Source: Pseudomicrostroma phylloplanum
Lineage: Eukaryota; Basidiomycota; Exobasidiomycetes; Microstromatales
Length of the DNA stretch: 64,000 nucleotides
Reading direction: 5' to 3'
Assembly (NCBI GenBank): GCA_039545275.1
Contig: BCHS01000007.1
Location: forward strand, 310,001 to 374,000
This document shows, piece by piece, positions 1 to 10,971 of this stretch (positions are counted from its first letter, which is position 1; each line of letters starts with the position of its first letter). The translations under genes and the position numbers were made by a program. The notes beneath the pieces are model-generated. The model saw nothing but the letters and a program-made list of their open reading frames with translations, ran no database searches and was not told the origin of the DNA.

Positions 1-760
1 GAAGGTATGAGCGTACTGCATCAGGACTGGGCTGCAGACGGGAAGCAGGCTTGGATCGGTAAGTCATGCAAAGGGGCCAAGATCGTATCTTTGTGTTTGC
101 TAACGTAGCCTTGCCCTGCTGCAATGAACAGATCCGTACGATGTCTCCCTGACGGTTCCTCCCTCATCAGCAGGAGCGCGCCATACATCCCTATTCGAAG
201 TCACTACACTGGGAGCAACACCTCCCGCATCGTCTCTTGGCCTTGACCTCCAAGGACGACAGGAGTCACACTATCACGCCCCCACAACGACGATCCTACG
301 TATGCTCGCTCAGCCCTTCACCAAAGAGGCCTATGATCTTGAGGAATTCCTTGATCATTCTTTCGGAACCCTCATCGAAACAGAAGCAGCGAGGTCCCTC
401 AAAACTCCTGGTGGCAAGAAGCGGACTAGGGACCCTGCAGTCAGATTCTCTCTCTCGACGGCGGCTGGCAAAAGGGTGAGAGTGTACCCAAGGAGAGTTG
501 ACCAGCGGCCGACAGACGTTACGGGCGTCTCAGCAAGCCTTGACGATGCTGGAGATGCGGAGGAGCCTACGGGCGATTCAGTGTCCCTTGCCGGATTGGA
601 CGCGGAGGAGATTGAGGCTCATGATGCTATGCAGGAGGTAAAACGAGCGCAGGCTCAGGCTTTGCAGGAGAAAGAGTACCAGGGCGAGGTGTCGAACTCA
701 GCGGGAAGCGTCTTGGCCTTGTGGTCGTACTGTCCGTCGCTCAAACATTCCCGAGTGTAA
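1..760 (+). CDS. 3' part of an unrecognised conserved-looking protein
   Basis: The gene enters from the left edge and is partial. The first exon ends at 58 (donor GTAAG at 59) and the second runs 132-760. The intron has a GCTAAC branch-like site and ends in ACAG, and the frame joins perfectly across it (Trp-Ile-Asp-Pro-Tyr). About 229 residues are visible. The middle part, around FTKEAYDLEEFLDHSFGTL, is dense in charged and aromatic residues and looks like a folded conserved segment. It is followed by a Lys/Arg-rich patch and an acidic Ala/Glu-rich tail. The last residues before the stop at 758-760 look less constrained, so another small intron near 690 is possible. I do not recognise the family and assign no function. 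Confidence 0.6.
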
Positions 761-1104
761 AGAAATTATTGAGATACTCCCCAAACATTGTAGTAGTGGC
801 AATCTATCAGGAGTCCGACACCGTCAGCAAAGGAAGCGTAGCTTGTGGAAGAATCTGCGGGTTGCCACAGCGTACCATATTACCGCACCGTATCAGCAAT
901 AGGAGATAGGTCTAATCGACACTCTCATGGCATCGATCCCATTGATCACGTCAACAGCAGCCTCTGGCGCAGAAGTTAGATAATGGCGCAGCTTGCCCTG
1001 TACTCCCTGACGTGTTTACCCAAGTCGCTTTCATACAGCTCGCTGTATCTGTTGCCGGCCAATGGTATCGGCGCAGTTGCATTGCGAGAAGGCCTTCCTG
1101 GATA

Positions 1105-1430
1105 CTCTACAGTACAGTACAACACCAGTACTGTGCCGGATCGAGAGTGCTCGATCGGACTTCAATGGTGTTCCCTCCTTGTAACAATGCTGTGTTTCAG
1201 TAAGTACAGTACAGTATGCTTCACGCAGATTGACGGAACGAAACATGATCATAGTACTGTATACAACAGTGTAGTACTGTACAGTACTGTACAGTATAGT
1301 GGCGTACCAAATTGCAATCTCCTCTCATACAAGACTTTGCTATTCCTGTACTGTACAAAATTGTGGTACGCGTTGCAATGGAAGACCCTTTCGCACAGTC
1401 CCTGTGTCTTTCTGTATGTACAGCACTGTA
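1105..1430. repeat. palindromic TACTGTACAG-type repeat cluster
   Basis: The decamer TACTGTACAG and variants recur, separately and in direct tandem (around 1276-1301 it repeats head to tail). Because AGTACTGTACT-like words are near self-complementary, the tract can be read equally on both strands and could form cruciform structures. Further copies occur near 1704, 3132, 4022-4120, 4325 and 4401, all within this gene-free region. Function unknown. Confidence 0.6.
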
Positions 1431-1433
1431 ACG

Positions 1434-1710
1434 TGCCCCTGTCGTCACTCAATCTCAGCCAAATGACGTTGAACTTGGCAATTTGACTCATATTCCAAAA
1501 GCTCGCCTTGCGCCGCAGTCATCCGAGCGTGAGGCTAAGCCGTACTCTCGCAAACTTCAGGCATCAGTGTAGTGTCCGGCTTCCGAGCTCGATGTCAAAG
1601 CTTATAAGAATTAATCACTGTATCTTCGGGCCTGATACTGTCAAATTGTGAGGCACTCTGTCGATCCTGACTGCAGCTGGTTATGCCCCAATGACGAGGA
1701 AAGCAGTACA
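1434..1710. mobile_element. degraded MITE-like element, copy A
   Basis: The left end (GTCGTCACTCAATCTCAGCC near 1441) matches the left ends of copies B and C. The right end near 1690-1710 (CCAATGACGAGGAAAGCAGTAC) is a diverged inverted match, preceded by CTGCAGCTGGTTAT, which also precedes the right end of copy C. The ends are too worn to define exact borders. Confidence 0.45.
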
Positions 1711-1770
1711 GTACCTGTGTGGTGTCGAGCTCAGACACGCGACATCAGCAACGAAGAAGCGGTCCGCGTT

Positions 1771-2007
1771 GTACTCTTTTTGTCACTCGATTCTACCCAA
1801 ATGAGATGCAGATTGCGAGGCTTCTGTGAAGCCTGGCAACCTGTTTCGCACTTTAGTCTTTACAGTAGCAACGACAAGGCACTAGAGCAGTGTTTGCCTG
1901 CCAAAATCGCACGTGCTGGCTGCCAAGGTATTCTTTCTTGGTTCAGAACCTAAGCGCGGTGGTAATCTGACGTGCATTTCGCTAGAAATGAGTGACAAAA
2001 AGAGTAC
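1771..2007. mobile_element. MITE-like element with perfect 18-bp terminal inverted repeats, copy B
   Basis: GTACTCTTTTTGTCACTC at 1771-1788 is the exact reverse complement of 1990-2007. The element is 237 bp and has no coding capacity. If the outermost TA of each GTAC is the target duplication, the termini begin CTCTTTTTGTCACTC, reminiscent of Stowaway/mariner ends (CTCCCTCCGT). The interior shares words with copy C (AAGCCTGGCAACCTG; CACTAGAGCAGTG), which supports common ancestry. It is a non-autonomous element; no transposase is in the window. Confidence 0.75.
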
Positions 2008-2043
2008 AGTCGCCTGCTCGTACAGGGATCTTCCACAAGACGC

Positions 2044-2306
2044 GTACTCCTTTTGTCACTCAATTCTCGCCAAATGCACGTCACACTACAGTAGCAGTGT
2101 GGCAAGAAGTCTGGCAGCCTGCCTCGGATTCTGACAATCTGAGCATGGTTTCAAGCCACAGGATAGCCAAGCTTGGGCACTAGAGCAGTGTCATGCGGCT
2201 ACTTCTAAACATGCATGCTGCCAAGATATTTTTGGCCTGGCTGGTATCTGGGGCCTCCGGCTAAAGATCGCTGCAGCTGGCTACAATTGAGTGGCGAAAG
2301 GAGTAA
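2044..2306. mobile_element. MITE-like element, copy C
   Basis: The left terminus GTACTCCTTTTGTCACTCAA (2044 onward) and the right terminus at 2285-2306 are inverted repeats over 22 bp with three mismatches. The interior resembles copy B, including CACTAGAGCAGTGT. The 263-bp length is similar to copy B. A lone left terminus of the same type is also visible at about 2469 (CTACTCCATTTCCCAATCGA) with no clear partner. Confidence 0.7.
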
Positions 2307-3489
2307 GTTCACAGAGATCATTGCAAGCTAGAAGCGCCCTTGCATCTTAAACGTATTGTAGAATGCAGTACGGCAAAGTAGGCTGCTGCGATCAACGGAC
2401 CAGGGAAGAAACCTCCAGATACCAACGGCAGGCATTCCTGGTGTCCGATTTACGCAAAATGGTGCAGCGCTACTCCATTTCCCAATCGATTCTAGCCAAC
2501 AATTTCGTTTTGGAGCGCAATACGGGATGTCATTTTCAGACCTGCACAGCTGGATTTGGCTCTCATTCGCACCCCTGTTTGCAACGCAATGCCTGAAGAT
2601 TGCACAAGATGCGTGATCTCTGCGAAAACGCGTAAAAATGGCAATGCAATTGCGAATTTGTGCACCACAACGCAGCAAATGCTCAAGCCATCTGCCTGAG
2701 ATCATCTGATACTAGACTGTACTGGACTGCCGTCATTGAAGTTTGTCAAGCACCACGCTGCGCGACTTGAAGTGCAATGCTTCCTACCTTGCTTCATTCT
2801 GGGTGTCAGATCAAGCTGCTTCTGATGCCAGATACCTGAGAATACCACTAATTGCGCAACCTCCGCCCACGGAGTGCTGTATTATTCCGCGCTTGGGCGC
2901 AAGCAATGACTCGCAGCTCTCTACGTGCTTCGCAATCGAAAGCGTAAGGATGGCAAGAGGTGTCTGATTTTGCAGCCTCAATGAGTAAATGTTGCAGCCA
3001 ATTGCGTAGGCTTTGCATTCAGGCGTAGGTTTGCATGTCAAATGAGTAGAGTTTCAGCCCTTTGCTGCAAATTCGACAGTATCTCTAGACAGCATCTATA
3101 AAGACAGCACTATATCTTTCTGCCATCATAGAAGTACTGTACAGCTCAATCACTCTCCTGGGAGCTATAGTCAGGCATACAAAAGCTATCACGCTAGAGG
3201 TAAGGTGTAGTTCCAGTATTTCTTTGCAAATCGTGCAAAATAACGGAGTTGGAATGCTGCTTTTACGCATGACTTTGCAAACATAGGCACGTATGCAGGG
3301 CTTACGCAATTGACTGCGAACATGACTCAAATCTGCAGCAAGAATATACATTCGGGTGCAACGGAGAGCATACAGAACAGACATTTGAGAGTCGACACAA
3401 CTGCACCTATCTCGACTCAAGGCATGTCATGATCTGTCACCACCAACGGCAGCTGCTGAGCAGTATGTCCGATGTGAGATCTATACACT

Positions 3490-3743
3490 GTAACTCCTGC
3501 GTCTCACAATCGAAGCCCAATGAAGTTCAGATTGTCAGCTGTTTGTGAAGCCTGGCAGCGTGCCCCGCCTTGAGGTCAGTTGAGCCGCAAATCAAGCCAC
3601 AACCTAGCACAAAGCAGTTTTGAGCTGCCAGAGTTAGACCTGCAGGCTTCCAGAAGATTTCTGCGCATTTTTGCGCGTGCTACAATTTGAGGCAACTGGC
3701 TAGATCTTAGTACAGCTGGCGAGAACTAAGTGAAGAAAGAGTC
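3490..3743. mobile_element. strongly degraded MITE-like element, copy E
   Basis: The left end resembles the family consensus (GTAACTCCTGCGTCTCACAA), followed by the shared interior words GAAGCC, CAGATTG and TGTGAAGCCTGGCAGC. The right end near 3724-3743 (AACTAAGTGAAGAAAGAGT) is a weak inverted match. It is an old copy with approximate borders. Confidence 0.45.
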
Positions 3744-4160
3744 CTGCAAAGTACTCATTTGTTGTGCAACACTACCTACGCGCTGCAATTGCCACGCAGT
3801 CGAACGCAAAGATCGTCCATCAGAATTGCCCAAGAAGTCGCTACAGTATCTGCAGAGAGTCCCCTCTTTCGCAACCTAGGGGATGGTTTGTGTGATACTG
3901 TAGCAGAGTGTGGAGACAACTTTACATACAGCACCATGTCCAGTAAACTAACGGCATGGAGGTATAGTTTGAGATTCACGAGAGAGACTCACTGATCTTG
4001 CTGCCTTCCCACGCTGCTTGTTCACTGTACTGGGCAGTACTGTACGATATTGTATCGTCTAGCGCAGTACTGCGTGAGCCAAAGCAGCAACTTTTTTTTT
4101 GTACAGTCTTGTACAGTACGGCAGAAGCTGCAGGTACTGGTGCTGTATCTGCGATGTTGG

Positions 4161-4199
4161 TACTCCTTTCGTCACTCAATTCTAGTGACGAAAGGAGTA
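4161..4199. mobile_element. terminal-inverted-repeat remnant forming a 16-bp perfect hairpin
   Basis: TACTCCTTTCGTCACT (4161-4176) and its exact reverse complement (4184-4199) are separated by only 7 bases (CAATTCT, the same bases that follow the left terminus in other copies). This looks like an internal-deletion derivative of the MITE family in which the two ends have been brought together. Confidence 0.75.
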
Positions 4200-4703
4200 G
4201 GTCGCTTTGTGTCGTACAGTAATGTAGGGGCGTGCCAGACGACTGGTGCAATAGCTCGTGTTCTTCAGCAACCAGCGACTCACAAGCACACTTTGTCCTC
4301 GTGCATCGAGAGCTACATCAGAAGGTGCGACGTACTGTTACTGTACAGGCGAGGGAACAGACAGTAGCCTCCAGAAGTCATGAAGGGGAGCATTGCAAAC
4401 GTCGTACTGTAACAGGAAAGGATACACCGCAAAACGTGACTATCGCACGTGACCTTGCTCCACTGTCTATCTTTAAGGGAATTTGCTTTCGCTGCCAGGG
4501 CGTCTGGACTTCTGGCCTCAAGAATCAGTCTGATGCACGATCGCCTCTCGATCACTCGGAGAGACCATTTGGGATACCTGTAAACTAGTTGAATTTGCAA
4601 CAGACAGCAGCGAAGATCATACAACCCATTTGAAAGACAGCTACGAAACACCCATTCGATTCAAGACAACCCTGGTCGAGCTTGCGCTCCTCGCCTCTGT
4701 CAT

Positions 4704-6331
4704 CTAAGCATATTCCGTCTTGGTCAAAACAGCATGGCTGTGGCCTCCGTTCACTCCTTTCTTTCCAGCCAGGTCCTCCTCAGAGCTCGACTGAGCGGCG
4801 GTGGTTGGTGCAGGCCCAGCCGTGACGTCCGTTACGGCTTCGACGGTGGTGGCCGCGGCAGCACGTTCGAACGAGGCTCCCTTCTTCTCGGGTCCAACGG
4901 CAGCAGTGAGAGCGAGACCGATGGCGATGATTGCAGTGGCAATGCCCATGACCGGACCGTAGGCTGGAACGATTCGACCAGTGTGGTTGCGAATGGTGTG
5001 GCTGTCCGACAGTGCGTTGATGATTTGAGTCGATGGAGCAGAGATTGCATTGCCCAACTGGTAAGTCAGGCCAACGAAGATAGCACGGAAAGCCGGTGGA
5101 GAAATCTCCGAGAGGTAGACGGGCACGACACCCCAAGCACCTTGGACGAAGAATTGAAGCATGAAGCCACCGGCCTCGAGACCGCTCTCGCTCTCCGGCA
5201 AGATCCAAGCAGGAATCAAGCAGCAGACCATGAAGCAGGCAATGATCATTGCGCGACGGCGTCCGAGCCACTGACTGAAGTAGCCTACGAAGGTGCCTCC
5301 GACGACAGCCCCTGTCTTCATGAGGATGGATGCACGTGAACTTGCGGCGTTGTTGAGTCCCTTGCCGACGAGCATAAAGGTAGTGTAGCTGTCTTGAGAG
5401 GTGTGGGAGAACCAATTGAACCAACTCATGAGAATGATAGAGTATACACAGACCTTCCATTCGAGCTTGAGCATCTTTCCAAAGTTCTTGGCGAACTGGG
5501 CAGTACCGGCACCCTTGCTGTTCTGCCTTGCTTCGATAAATTGCTTCGATTCTGGGAAGACGAGTCGCGCAAAGCCAGCAGCGAAAGACATAGCTGCACC
5601 GACCCAGAACATGATTGGCCAGGAGCTGGTTGCACCGCCGACGCCCAAGTTGGTGCAGGCGGCTAGGACGTAGCCGAAACTGTATCCTTGTTGGAAGATG
5701 CCGGACATGAGACCGCGAGCTTCGACTGGAATGTTCTCAAGGGCCATACCTGCGGCGGCTCCGCTGTGACAGACAAACAAGGCGAGCACGTCTGCATCAG
5801 TTACCATAGACGAGCTGGTATCGCAGCGCTCAAAGTGGACACTCACTAAACACCGCCCATTCCGAGACCGAAGAGAGCGCGAATGGCCAAGAAGGTGTTC
5901 CAATTCGGTGCATAGATGGACCCAACCTGCAGGGCACCAAGAATCCACATGTTGATTGTGAGGGGGTATTTGCGACCGAAGTAGTCAGAGAAGACTCCGA
6001 AAATTGCCGCTCCTACGGATCGGAGGAGTAGAGTCAAGGTGACTGCGGTGGAGATTTCGGTCCTAGAGATTTCAAAGTGCTGAGACAACTTGACGGTCTG
6101 AATCGATAGCGCATGGAAATCAAAGGCATCCGCCGTCCAGCATAGGAAGCCGATAATGTAAGCACCCCAGCCGAGCAGCGTGATGCTTCGAAGAAGGCGG
6201 ATGGGATTGGGAGGTGTCGAGGGGCTCTCGAAGGTGACGTGTTCATTTCCGTGTTCGTCTACAGTGACAGTACGCTGACGCCAGCGGAACAGGTCTCGGA
6301 CGGACACTTGAGTATCCTTGATCATACCCAT
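4704..6331 (-). CDS. monocarboxylate:proton symporter, JEN/SHS family (MFS)
   Basis: Two exons, 6331-5847 and 5763-4704 (intron 5846-5764), encode 514 residues. The protein is a plasma-membrane major facilitator transporter. A cytosolic N-terminus of about 65 residues precedes hydrophobic segments. The MFS loop motif appears as FSDYFGRKYPL. The sequence NWFSHTSQDSYTT, near residue 275, fits the signature Nxx(S/T)Hx(S/T)QDxxxT that defines JEN lactate/pyruvate and dicarboxylate carriers. EARGLMSGIFQQGYSFGY after the splice junction is also typical. The start MGMIKD was chosen because the upstream frame is low-complexity promoter sequence containing a TATA box. The C-terminus is Ala/Thr/Ser-rich. 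The likely substrate is a short monocarboxylate; which one cannot be told. Confidence 0.88.
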
Positions 6332-6497
6332 GGCGAGGCTCAGTAGGAAGGTCGAGCAGGTTTCAGTGGGGCGTGGACTTTGATGAAGGGCTTGACAATG
6401 GGAAGAGCCGCGGACAGGTAGAAGAAGGTGGCGAGGGGAGGGTGAGGTAGGGAATGAGCTCGTTGTTTCCTTGTCTGCTGGTCTCTTCCAAGAGCGT

Positions 6498-6527
6498 GTG
6501 GGGCCCCAGGGGCCCCACGTTATATAG
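6498..6527 (-). promoter_or_regulatory. TATA box and 21-bp GC palindrome upstream of the JEN transporter
   Basis: On the minus strand CTATATAA (6527-6520) lies about 190 bp upstream of the start codon. Next to it, 6498-6518 is a perfect palindrome around one central base, containing CCCCAG/CTGGGG. That word fits SYGGRG, the Mig1/CreA carbon-repressor consensus. Carbon repression is common for JEN genes, so a repressor site is a reasonable inference but is not shown. Confidence 0.5.
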
Positions 6528-6599
6528 CTTTCCGAACAGGGGTCTTCTCCTGCGATGTACAAGAGCAGGCTGAACGCTGGAGGACAATCGATCAGTGGT

Positions 6600-9297
6600 C
6601 ACAAGTTGCTCTCCACGCCTGAGACAAGCCTGCTCTTCCCGCTGTCCTTTTGCTTGCTGTGCACCTGTGCATATTATTTCGGATATGCCGAGTGGGGCTA
6701 AAGTGCATTATGTTGGGGTGCAGGGTTGCTGCTTCTGTCAGGGCTAGCGTGCGGAGGTCAACAGCAGCCCGACTTCATCCGAAGGAGTTATGCTCGAGAG
6801 CAGAGGAAGCTCGGGCCTCCTTTGCCTACCGCACTTAGGTGCGCCGTGAGTATCGCCAGCGCGAGAGCGGTTGACTGCAGTGGGGAAGGCGCTGTTACCG
6901 AAGGGGACTGCTGCATAGGGCAAAGAGCCCTGAAACCCAAAAAGGGCGTCGAGGCGTTGGTTGGCACAAAGCAGCAGCTTGCGGACGCTGCAGGACGCCC
7001 CCGTATGTGCGGGGCCCCCGTTCAGATCGTTCCTGGGGAAGTGCGGGTGGCGCCGGTGCCAAGCAAAAAGCGGAGCCCGAGATCTTCCATCCGTCCGAGG
7101 CAGTAGCGCGGCGACCTCCCCAAGACGCAAGACAGCAGCAGCTTTTCGCATCGCTTGCGCCACGCCATACACCCCAGGATTAGCCCTGCGAGTCTTGGCA
7201 AATCATAATTCGTACACAGCTACCCGAAAGCTACCCGTTGCCTTTCGGAAAACTGCCGCCCTGCCATAGGAGGGCGGCCGTCCCGTCTGCACCGGCAAAT
7301 GCTAGTGCCAAGCCTCCTAGCTTCCGTCGAAGCGTGGCGTAGCAATCGGGGTGAGGGTGGCTCTGAAGTGTTCAGGGCGAGACTGCGCGGCGTTGTGCGC
7401 AGGCATCATGCATACGATCGCGGAGGTTCGGTATAACTCAGGCAGACCGGACCGTCAGGGAGCTGAGGCTTGTTGCCTTCTTGACATACAGAAACAAAGT
7501 TCGGGCAGCGGAAACATCTGACCATGAGAAGGGAATGCATCCGAATTCTCCCGGTCCGTAAGCTACCCCAGGTTAAAGCACGGGCTGTGCCCAAGTCCTA
7601 CATTCATCTGAAGTTGGGACAGTCCTCCCGTGCACAACTCGGGTACCGCACACCCGTCAGCAAGTCTGGGTCGGCAGCAACCGGAAATGGCTGTCAGCCA
7701 AACGAGGTTCCCCGCTCCAGCGCCTCTTTCTCCGATGAGAGGAACCGGACGGGAACGAGAGCAAGTTCGGGTCGAAAGCTATGTCAGCATGTTGCCCTGA
7801 GGCTTTGGTTTTTAAAGGACACAGTCCCCAAGCTGAAGGGCCTCAAGCAGGTGGCCGCGACATGATCAGGCAATTCTGCCAAAGGGCGGGAATTCTAGGC
7901 TCTGTTGCGCATTATTGGCGGCTTTTGCTCAGCTGCGTTCGAAGCGACCTACAGGTTTATCCCAACAATTGTTTCCGCGATGCTCGTGAGACGGGGACCG
8001 CCTCTCGATTGCTGTCCAGGGGCAAGGCGGGCACCCTATGCTCATATGAAAGGGTCTGGGTGGGGGGCGGGGGGATTCCATCGTCATACATACTCACAGG
8101 GATTGGCATGAGAAAAGCCAGGTGGGTCTGAGCCAAGTGCCGGCGCCGCTAGACCTGTCTACGTTGCAGAGTCTGCTCCAATAGACGATCGCGACAGATG
8201 TATCACATCAAAGGCAGTCACCGCCCCGAGCTCAACCTTCGCGATGTGACCTTCGCTAGCCTTCTCCTTCTGCCATGATATCCCTGGATGAGCGGACTGT
8301 CTAGCCCAGGTGCGTGTTTGTCTTTGACATTGCAGTGCGACGGACAGGGCACACATTGAGGCTCTGTGGCAGGACAGGTACCCTACTGTCCCTCTGATAC
8401 TAATTCTGCGTCTCTCAGATAAGACAACGTACATTGGGCCTTGTGTCGTATCAACATCACTGTCGACAAGTCTGCAGGTATTGACTGGACTGCTGAGCAC
8501 CGCACTTACTCGATGTATAAAACGGCACCAAGTCATCGCCATTGTGCACAAATCCTCGGTATTGCTAAGCTGACGCAGAGTCCCGCACGATGGGAATGAG
8601 GTGGTATTGAGTAACCGGCTCGCTCATGCGGCATGCTCTTTTGCGAGACATAGGCTCTTGCCAACACTCTCATCGCTTCCCCTGAATCCGACACCCAGAT
8701 CAGAGACACTGTCATCAGCCTACCGACCGCACTCAGGGGTTCCCTAGCAGGATCTTCCCGCCTGACCACGTGCCAAGGCTTCGACACCCAGGTTCTTAGA
8801 CGCTAAGACAGGCACAAGCAGAGACCAAGTGTCGAGAGTCTCAGGCTTTCAATGCTGGCGGCGATACTCAAGAGGGCAGCTGTGCGGCAAGTAGCGAGCC
8901 CGGCCAACGCTGGAATGGAGGTTGCAGCAATCTCACACGCCCATCTGTCCCCGCTTCAAATTAGTCTCGATATACGATACACCAAGCTTCTGCCAAGCTT
9001 CTACCCCATTCAGGAAAGTGCTGTGGACGATTGCGTGTCATGTCTTCAGGTGGACAACATAGACAGACACGGCGGAGACCTGAGATGCACAACGTAGAAG
9101 CTCAAGCGAACGATGGTCGATGGCACGACAAATGGTATGATAAGGGTATCTGGGTATCAAGGGTACAGTCCATGCCTGCATGTACTGGCTATTAACACTG
9201 CGCTCATCGCTCAGGCTGAAGGCAGACCTCTTTGGAAGGAAAGGAGGGAGTAGATCAGTAAAGGATCGCCTGAAGAACTGCTGAACATGCGGCAAAC
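6600..9297. other. intergenic sequence without recognisable gene
   Basis: About 2.7 kb between the transporter and the small secreted-protein gene. Open frames are short, mostly lack good starts, overlap on opposite strands and show no family features. I saw no tRNA, no clear repeat and no transposon ends. Confidence 0.6.
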
Positions 9298-9828
9298 TCA
9301 CACGTCTGACCAGTCGAGGGAAATCTGGGTAGTGGCATAGACCTGCGAGCTTGTCGCCGAGGTCCGTGTTGAGGTGGAAGTGACAATCGAGCTGGCCTTG
9401 TCGCTCGAGGTGGAAGTGACAATCGAGCTGGCCTTGTCGCTCGAGGTGGAAGTGGTTGTCTTGGCCTTACTGCTGGGAACTTGCACAGTCGTCTTGGCAG
9501 TCGTGCTGGCAGACTTGGCTGAACTCTTGGAGGTCCCAGCGACTGTGCGGCCGGGATGACTCTGGGGGCTGGCCTTGGTAATTGGTAGAGGAATCCTGGG
9601 AGATGGGGTCTTCTTGGCCTTGGTGCTAGCACGGTTGTGGCTACTGGAAACCTCCTTCTTGTGGGAGTGCTTCCTCTGCTCGAGCTGCTCAAAGGTGTAT
9701 ACATCTCGAACTCCCGGCACAGATCCCGATGCAGGCTGCAGTTCGATGGCGGACATGCCGATTGGCGCAGCACTGACGGCGGCTGCCAGAAGGAGCGAAA
9801 CGATGACTGAGATGTGAAGGTACTGCAT
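9298..9828 (-). CDS. small secreted Ser/Thr/Lys-rich protein
   Basis: A single-exon frame of 176 residues. The first about 20 residues form a typical signal peptide (hydrophobic stretch ending Ala-Val-Ser-Ala-Ala). The mature part is rich in Ser, Thr and Lys and lacks cysteines. It contains two identical 12-residue repeats (STSSDKASSIVT) from a 36-bp tandem duplication and ends in YATTQISLDWSDV. Such sequences are typical of O-mannosylated wall or secreted proteins; no specific function is recognised. A TATA box lies about 125 bp upstream. A GTGAGT donor overlaps the stop, so a spliced C-terminal extension downstream cannot be excluded. Confidence 0.6.
   Translation of the reverse strand: MQYLHISVIVSLLLAAAVSAAPIGMSAIELQPASGSVPGVRDVYTFEQLEQRKHSHKKEVSSSHNRASTKAKKTPSPRIPLPITKASPQSHPGRTVAGTSKSSAKSASTTAKTTVQVPSSKAKTTTSTSSDKASSIVTSTSSDKASSIVTSTSTRTSATSSQVYATTQISLDWSDV
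9371..9442. repeat. 36-bp tandem duplication inside the secreted-protein gene
   Basis: Positions 9371-9406 and 9407-9442 are identical and in frame, giving two copies of a 12-residue Ser/Thr-rich unit. A third partial copy (GAGGTGGAAGTG) follows from 9443. Confidence 0.85.
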
Positions 9829-9948
9829 AATGAAGTGTGCGAGGGCGAGGGCGGGTACAATTGGTGATGATTTGGCGAGGAGAAGGGAGTAAAGAGGAGC
9901 TGTGTAAAGTATAGAGATTGATGTTTGAGTCGCATGCCAACGGGATAG

Positions 9949-9956
9949 CATATATA
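9949..9956 (-). promoter_or_regulatory. TATA box of the secreted-protein gene
   Basis: TATATATG-type sequence (plus strand GCATATATAGG) sits about 125 bp upstream of the start codon at 9828, the only such box in this intergenic region. Confidence 0.5.
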
Positions 9957-9961
9957 GGCAT

Positions 9962-10971
9962 TCGCAGCCTCTCAACCTCGCTAGGGTTGCTATTTGTTTG
10001 TGTAGCCGAGGCACAGGCCGTGTCTCACTCCCCGAAACATCGCTGGTGTTTCATGAAGTTCTTGACGTGTTTGACAGTCTTGACATGTCGGAAGCATTGT
10101 GTGCCGCCTGCTGCTCGTTGTTGGAGTTGCTCCTGTCTCAAAGCCGGGCGCGAGCAGGTGGATGTCTTAGGCGTGTCTCAGCGCGTACCGCCTCGTCGGC
10201 AACACTGCAGGATGCTTTTGTGCGCCGAGCAGCGACGAGATGCAGGAGCGGAGAATTTTCGTCATGCGCGGGTGCGGTCGATGTCAGACCTCAACAAACG
10301 TTAGGTCTCAGAGAGGCGGGCGGAGGTGGCACTTGCCGGTGGGCTGGGTGTAGTAGCATAGTCTTCGAGTTGTCAATGATGATTTGTGCCGGCGGAGCTG
10401 CCCTCGCGGTTGCAGCTGCTTGTCCAGAGACATACAGCAGATCACGGCGCAGTACGGGCGCTCGGAGCAACGACGGTGAAAGGATGTGGAGTAGGGTCCC
10501 GGTCGAAGAGCTGTCTGGGCGAGAAGATTGCCTCGTATGTCGATGGCGGTGGCATGAGCATCGTCAGAGGTTCGGCACCTCGGCACATTACTGTCTACCA
10601 TGGAAGCCTTGGCTGACGTCGAGGAGCGACAGAATTGCTGCCATCGGAAGGGAAGCCTGCCTGATCTCACTCAAGCACACGCGTGCGGGTGGCTGCCATG
10701 GCGCGCGCCGGCTGAGGCGAGACCAAGGCGGCCGAGCCACACGCTCGTTCACGGCCTGTAAGAGTCGTGGCCGCCCTTTCCGCATCCTCGTCGGCAATTC
10801 CATCTCCCCCACCTTCTCGCAAAGGTTTCCTTCCTCCTCGTTGCTTTGAGGCAATCTCGGCTAAACTCTTGCCTTGCACAGGCTTCTTGTACAGGCATAT
10901 TTACGCTTCGTTGTGGTTCAAGTTGATCGAATCGTGAAGTCCGGTGGCTTGTAACGGCAGCGACAGCAATC
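9962..10971. other. intergenic region, no supported gene
   Basis: About 1 kb upstream of both the secreted-protein gene (minus) and the DUF2408 gene (plus). A 283-codon open frame exists on the plus strand, but it lacks an ATG at its start and has the composition of non-coding GC-rich sequence. Confidence 0.5.

Larger units (their letters stand above)
761..4703. other. gene-free, repeat-rich intergenic region
   Basis: Nearly 4 kb without a convincing coding frame. The open frames present are short, overlap on both strands and carry no recognisable motif. The region is dominated by GTACTGTAC-type palindromes (clusters near 1105-1310, 1345-1425, 4020-4120 and 4325-4410) and by several copies, mostly degraded, of short elements with matching inverted ends, annotated separately. 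It looks like a graveyard of small non-autonomous transposons. Confidence 0.7.

Noticed and set aside
1100..1430. CRISPR-like repetition
   Set aside because: The repeats are short, irregularly spaced, palindromic and without unique equal-length spacers; the genome is fungal.
1031..1491. Several 70-167 codon frames across the GTAC repeat cluster on both strands
   Set aside because: They arise from the self-complementary repeats (reading the same peptide words on both strands) and carry no domain.
9998..10849. 283-codon open frame on the plus strand
   Set aside because: It opens without an ATG, has an arginine/cysteine-rich composition typical of non-coding GC-rich DNA and shows no motif or splice support.
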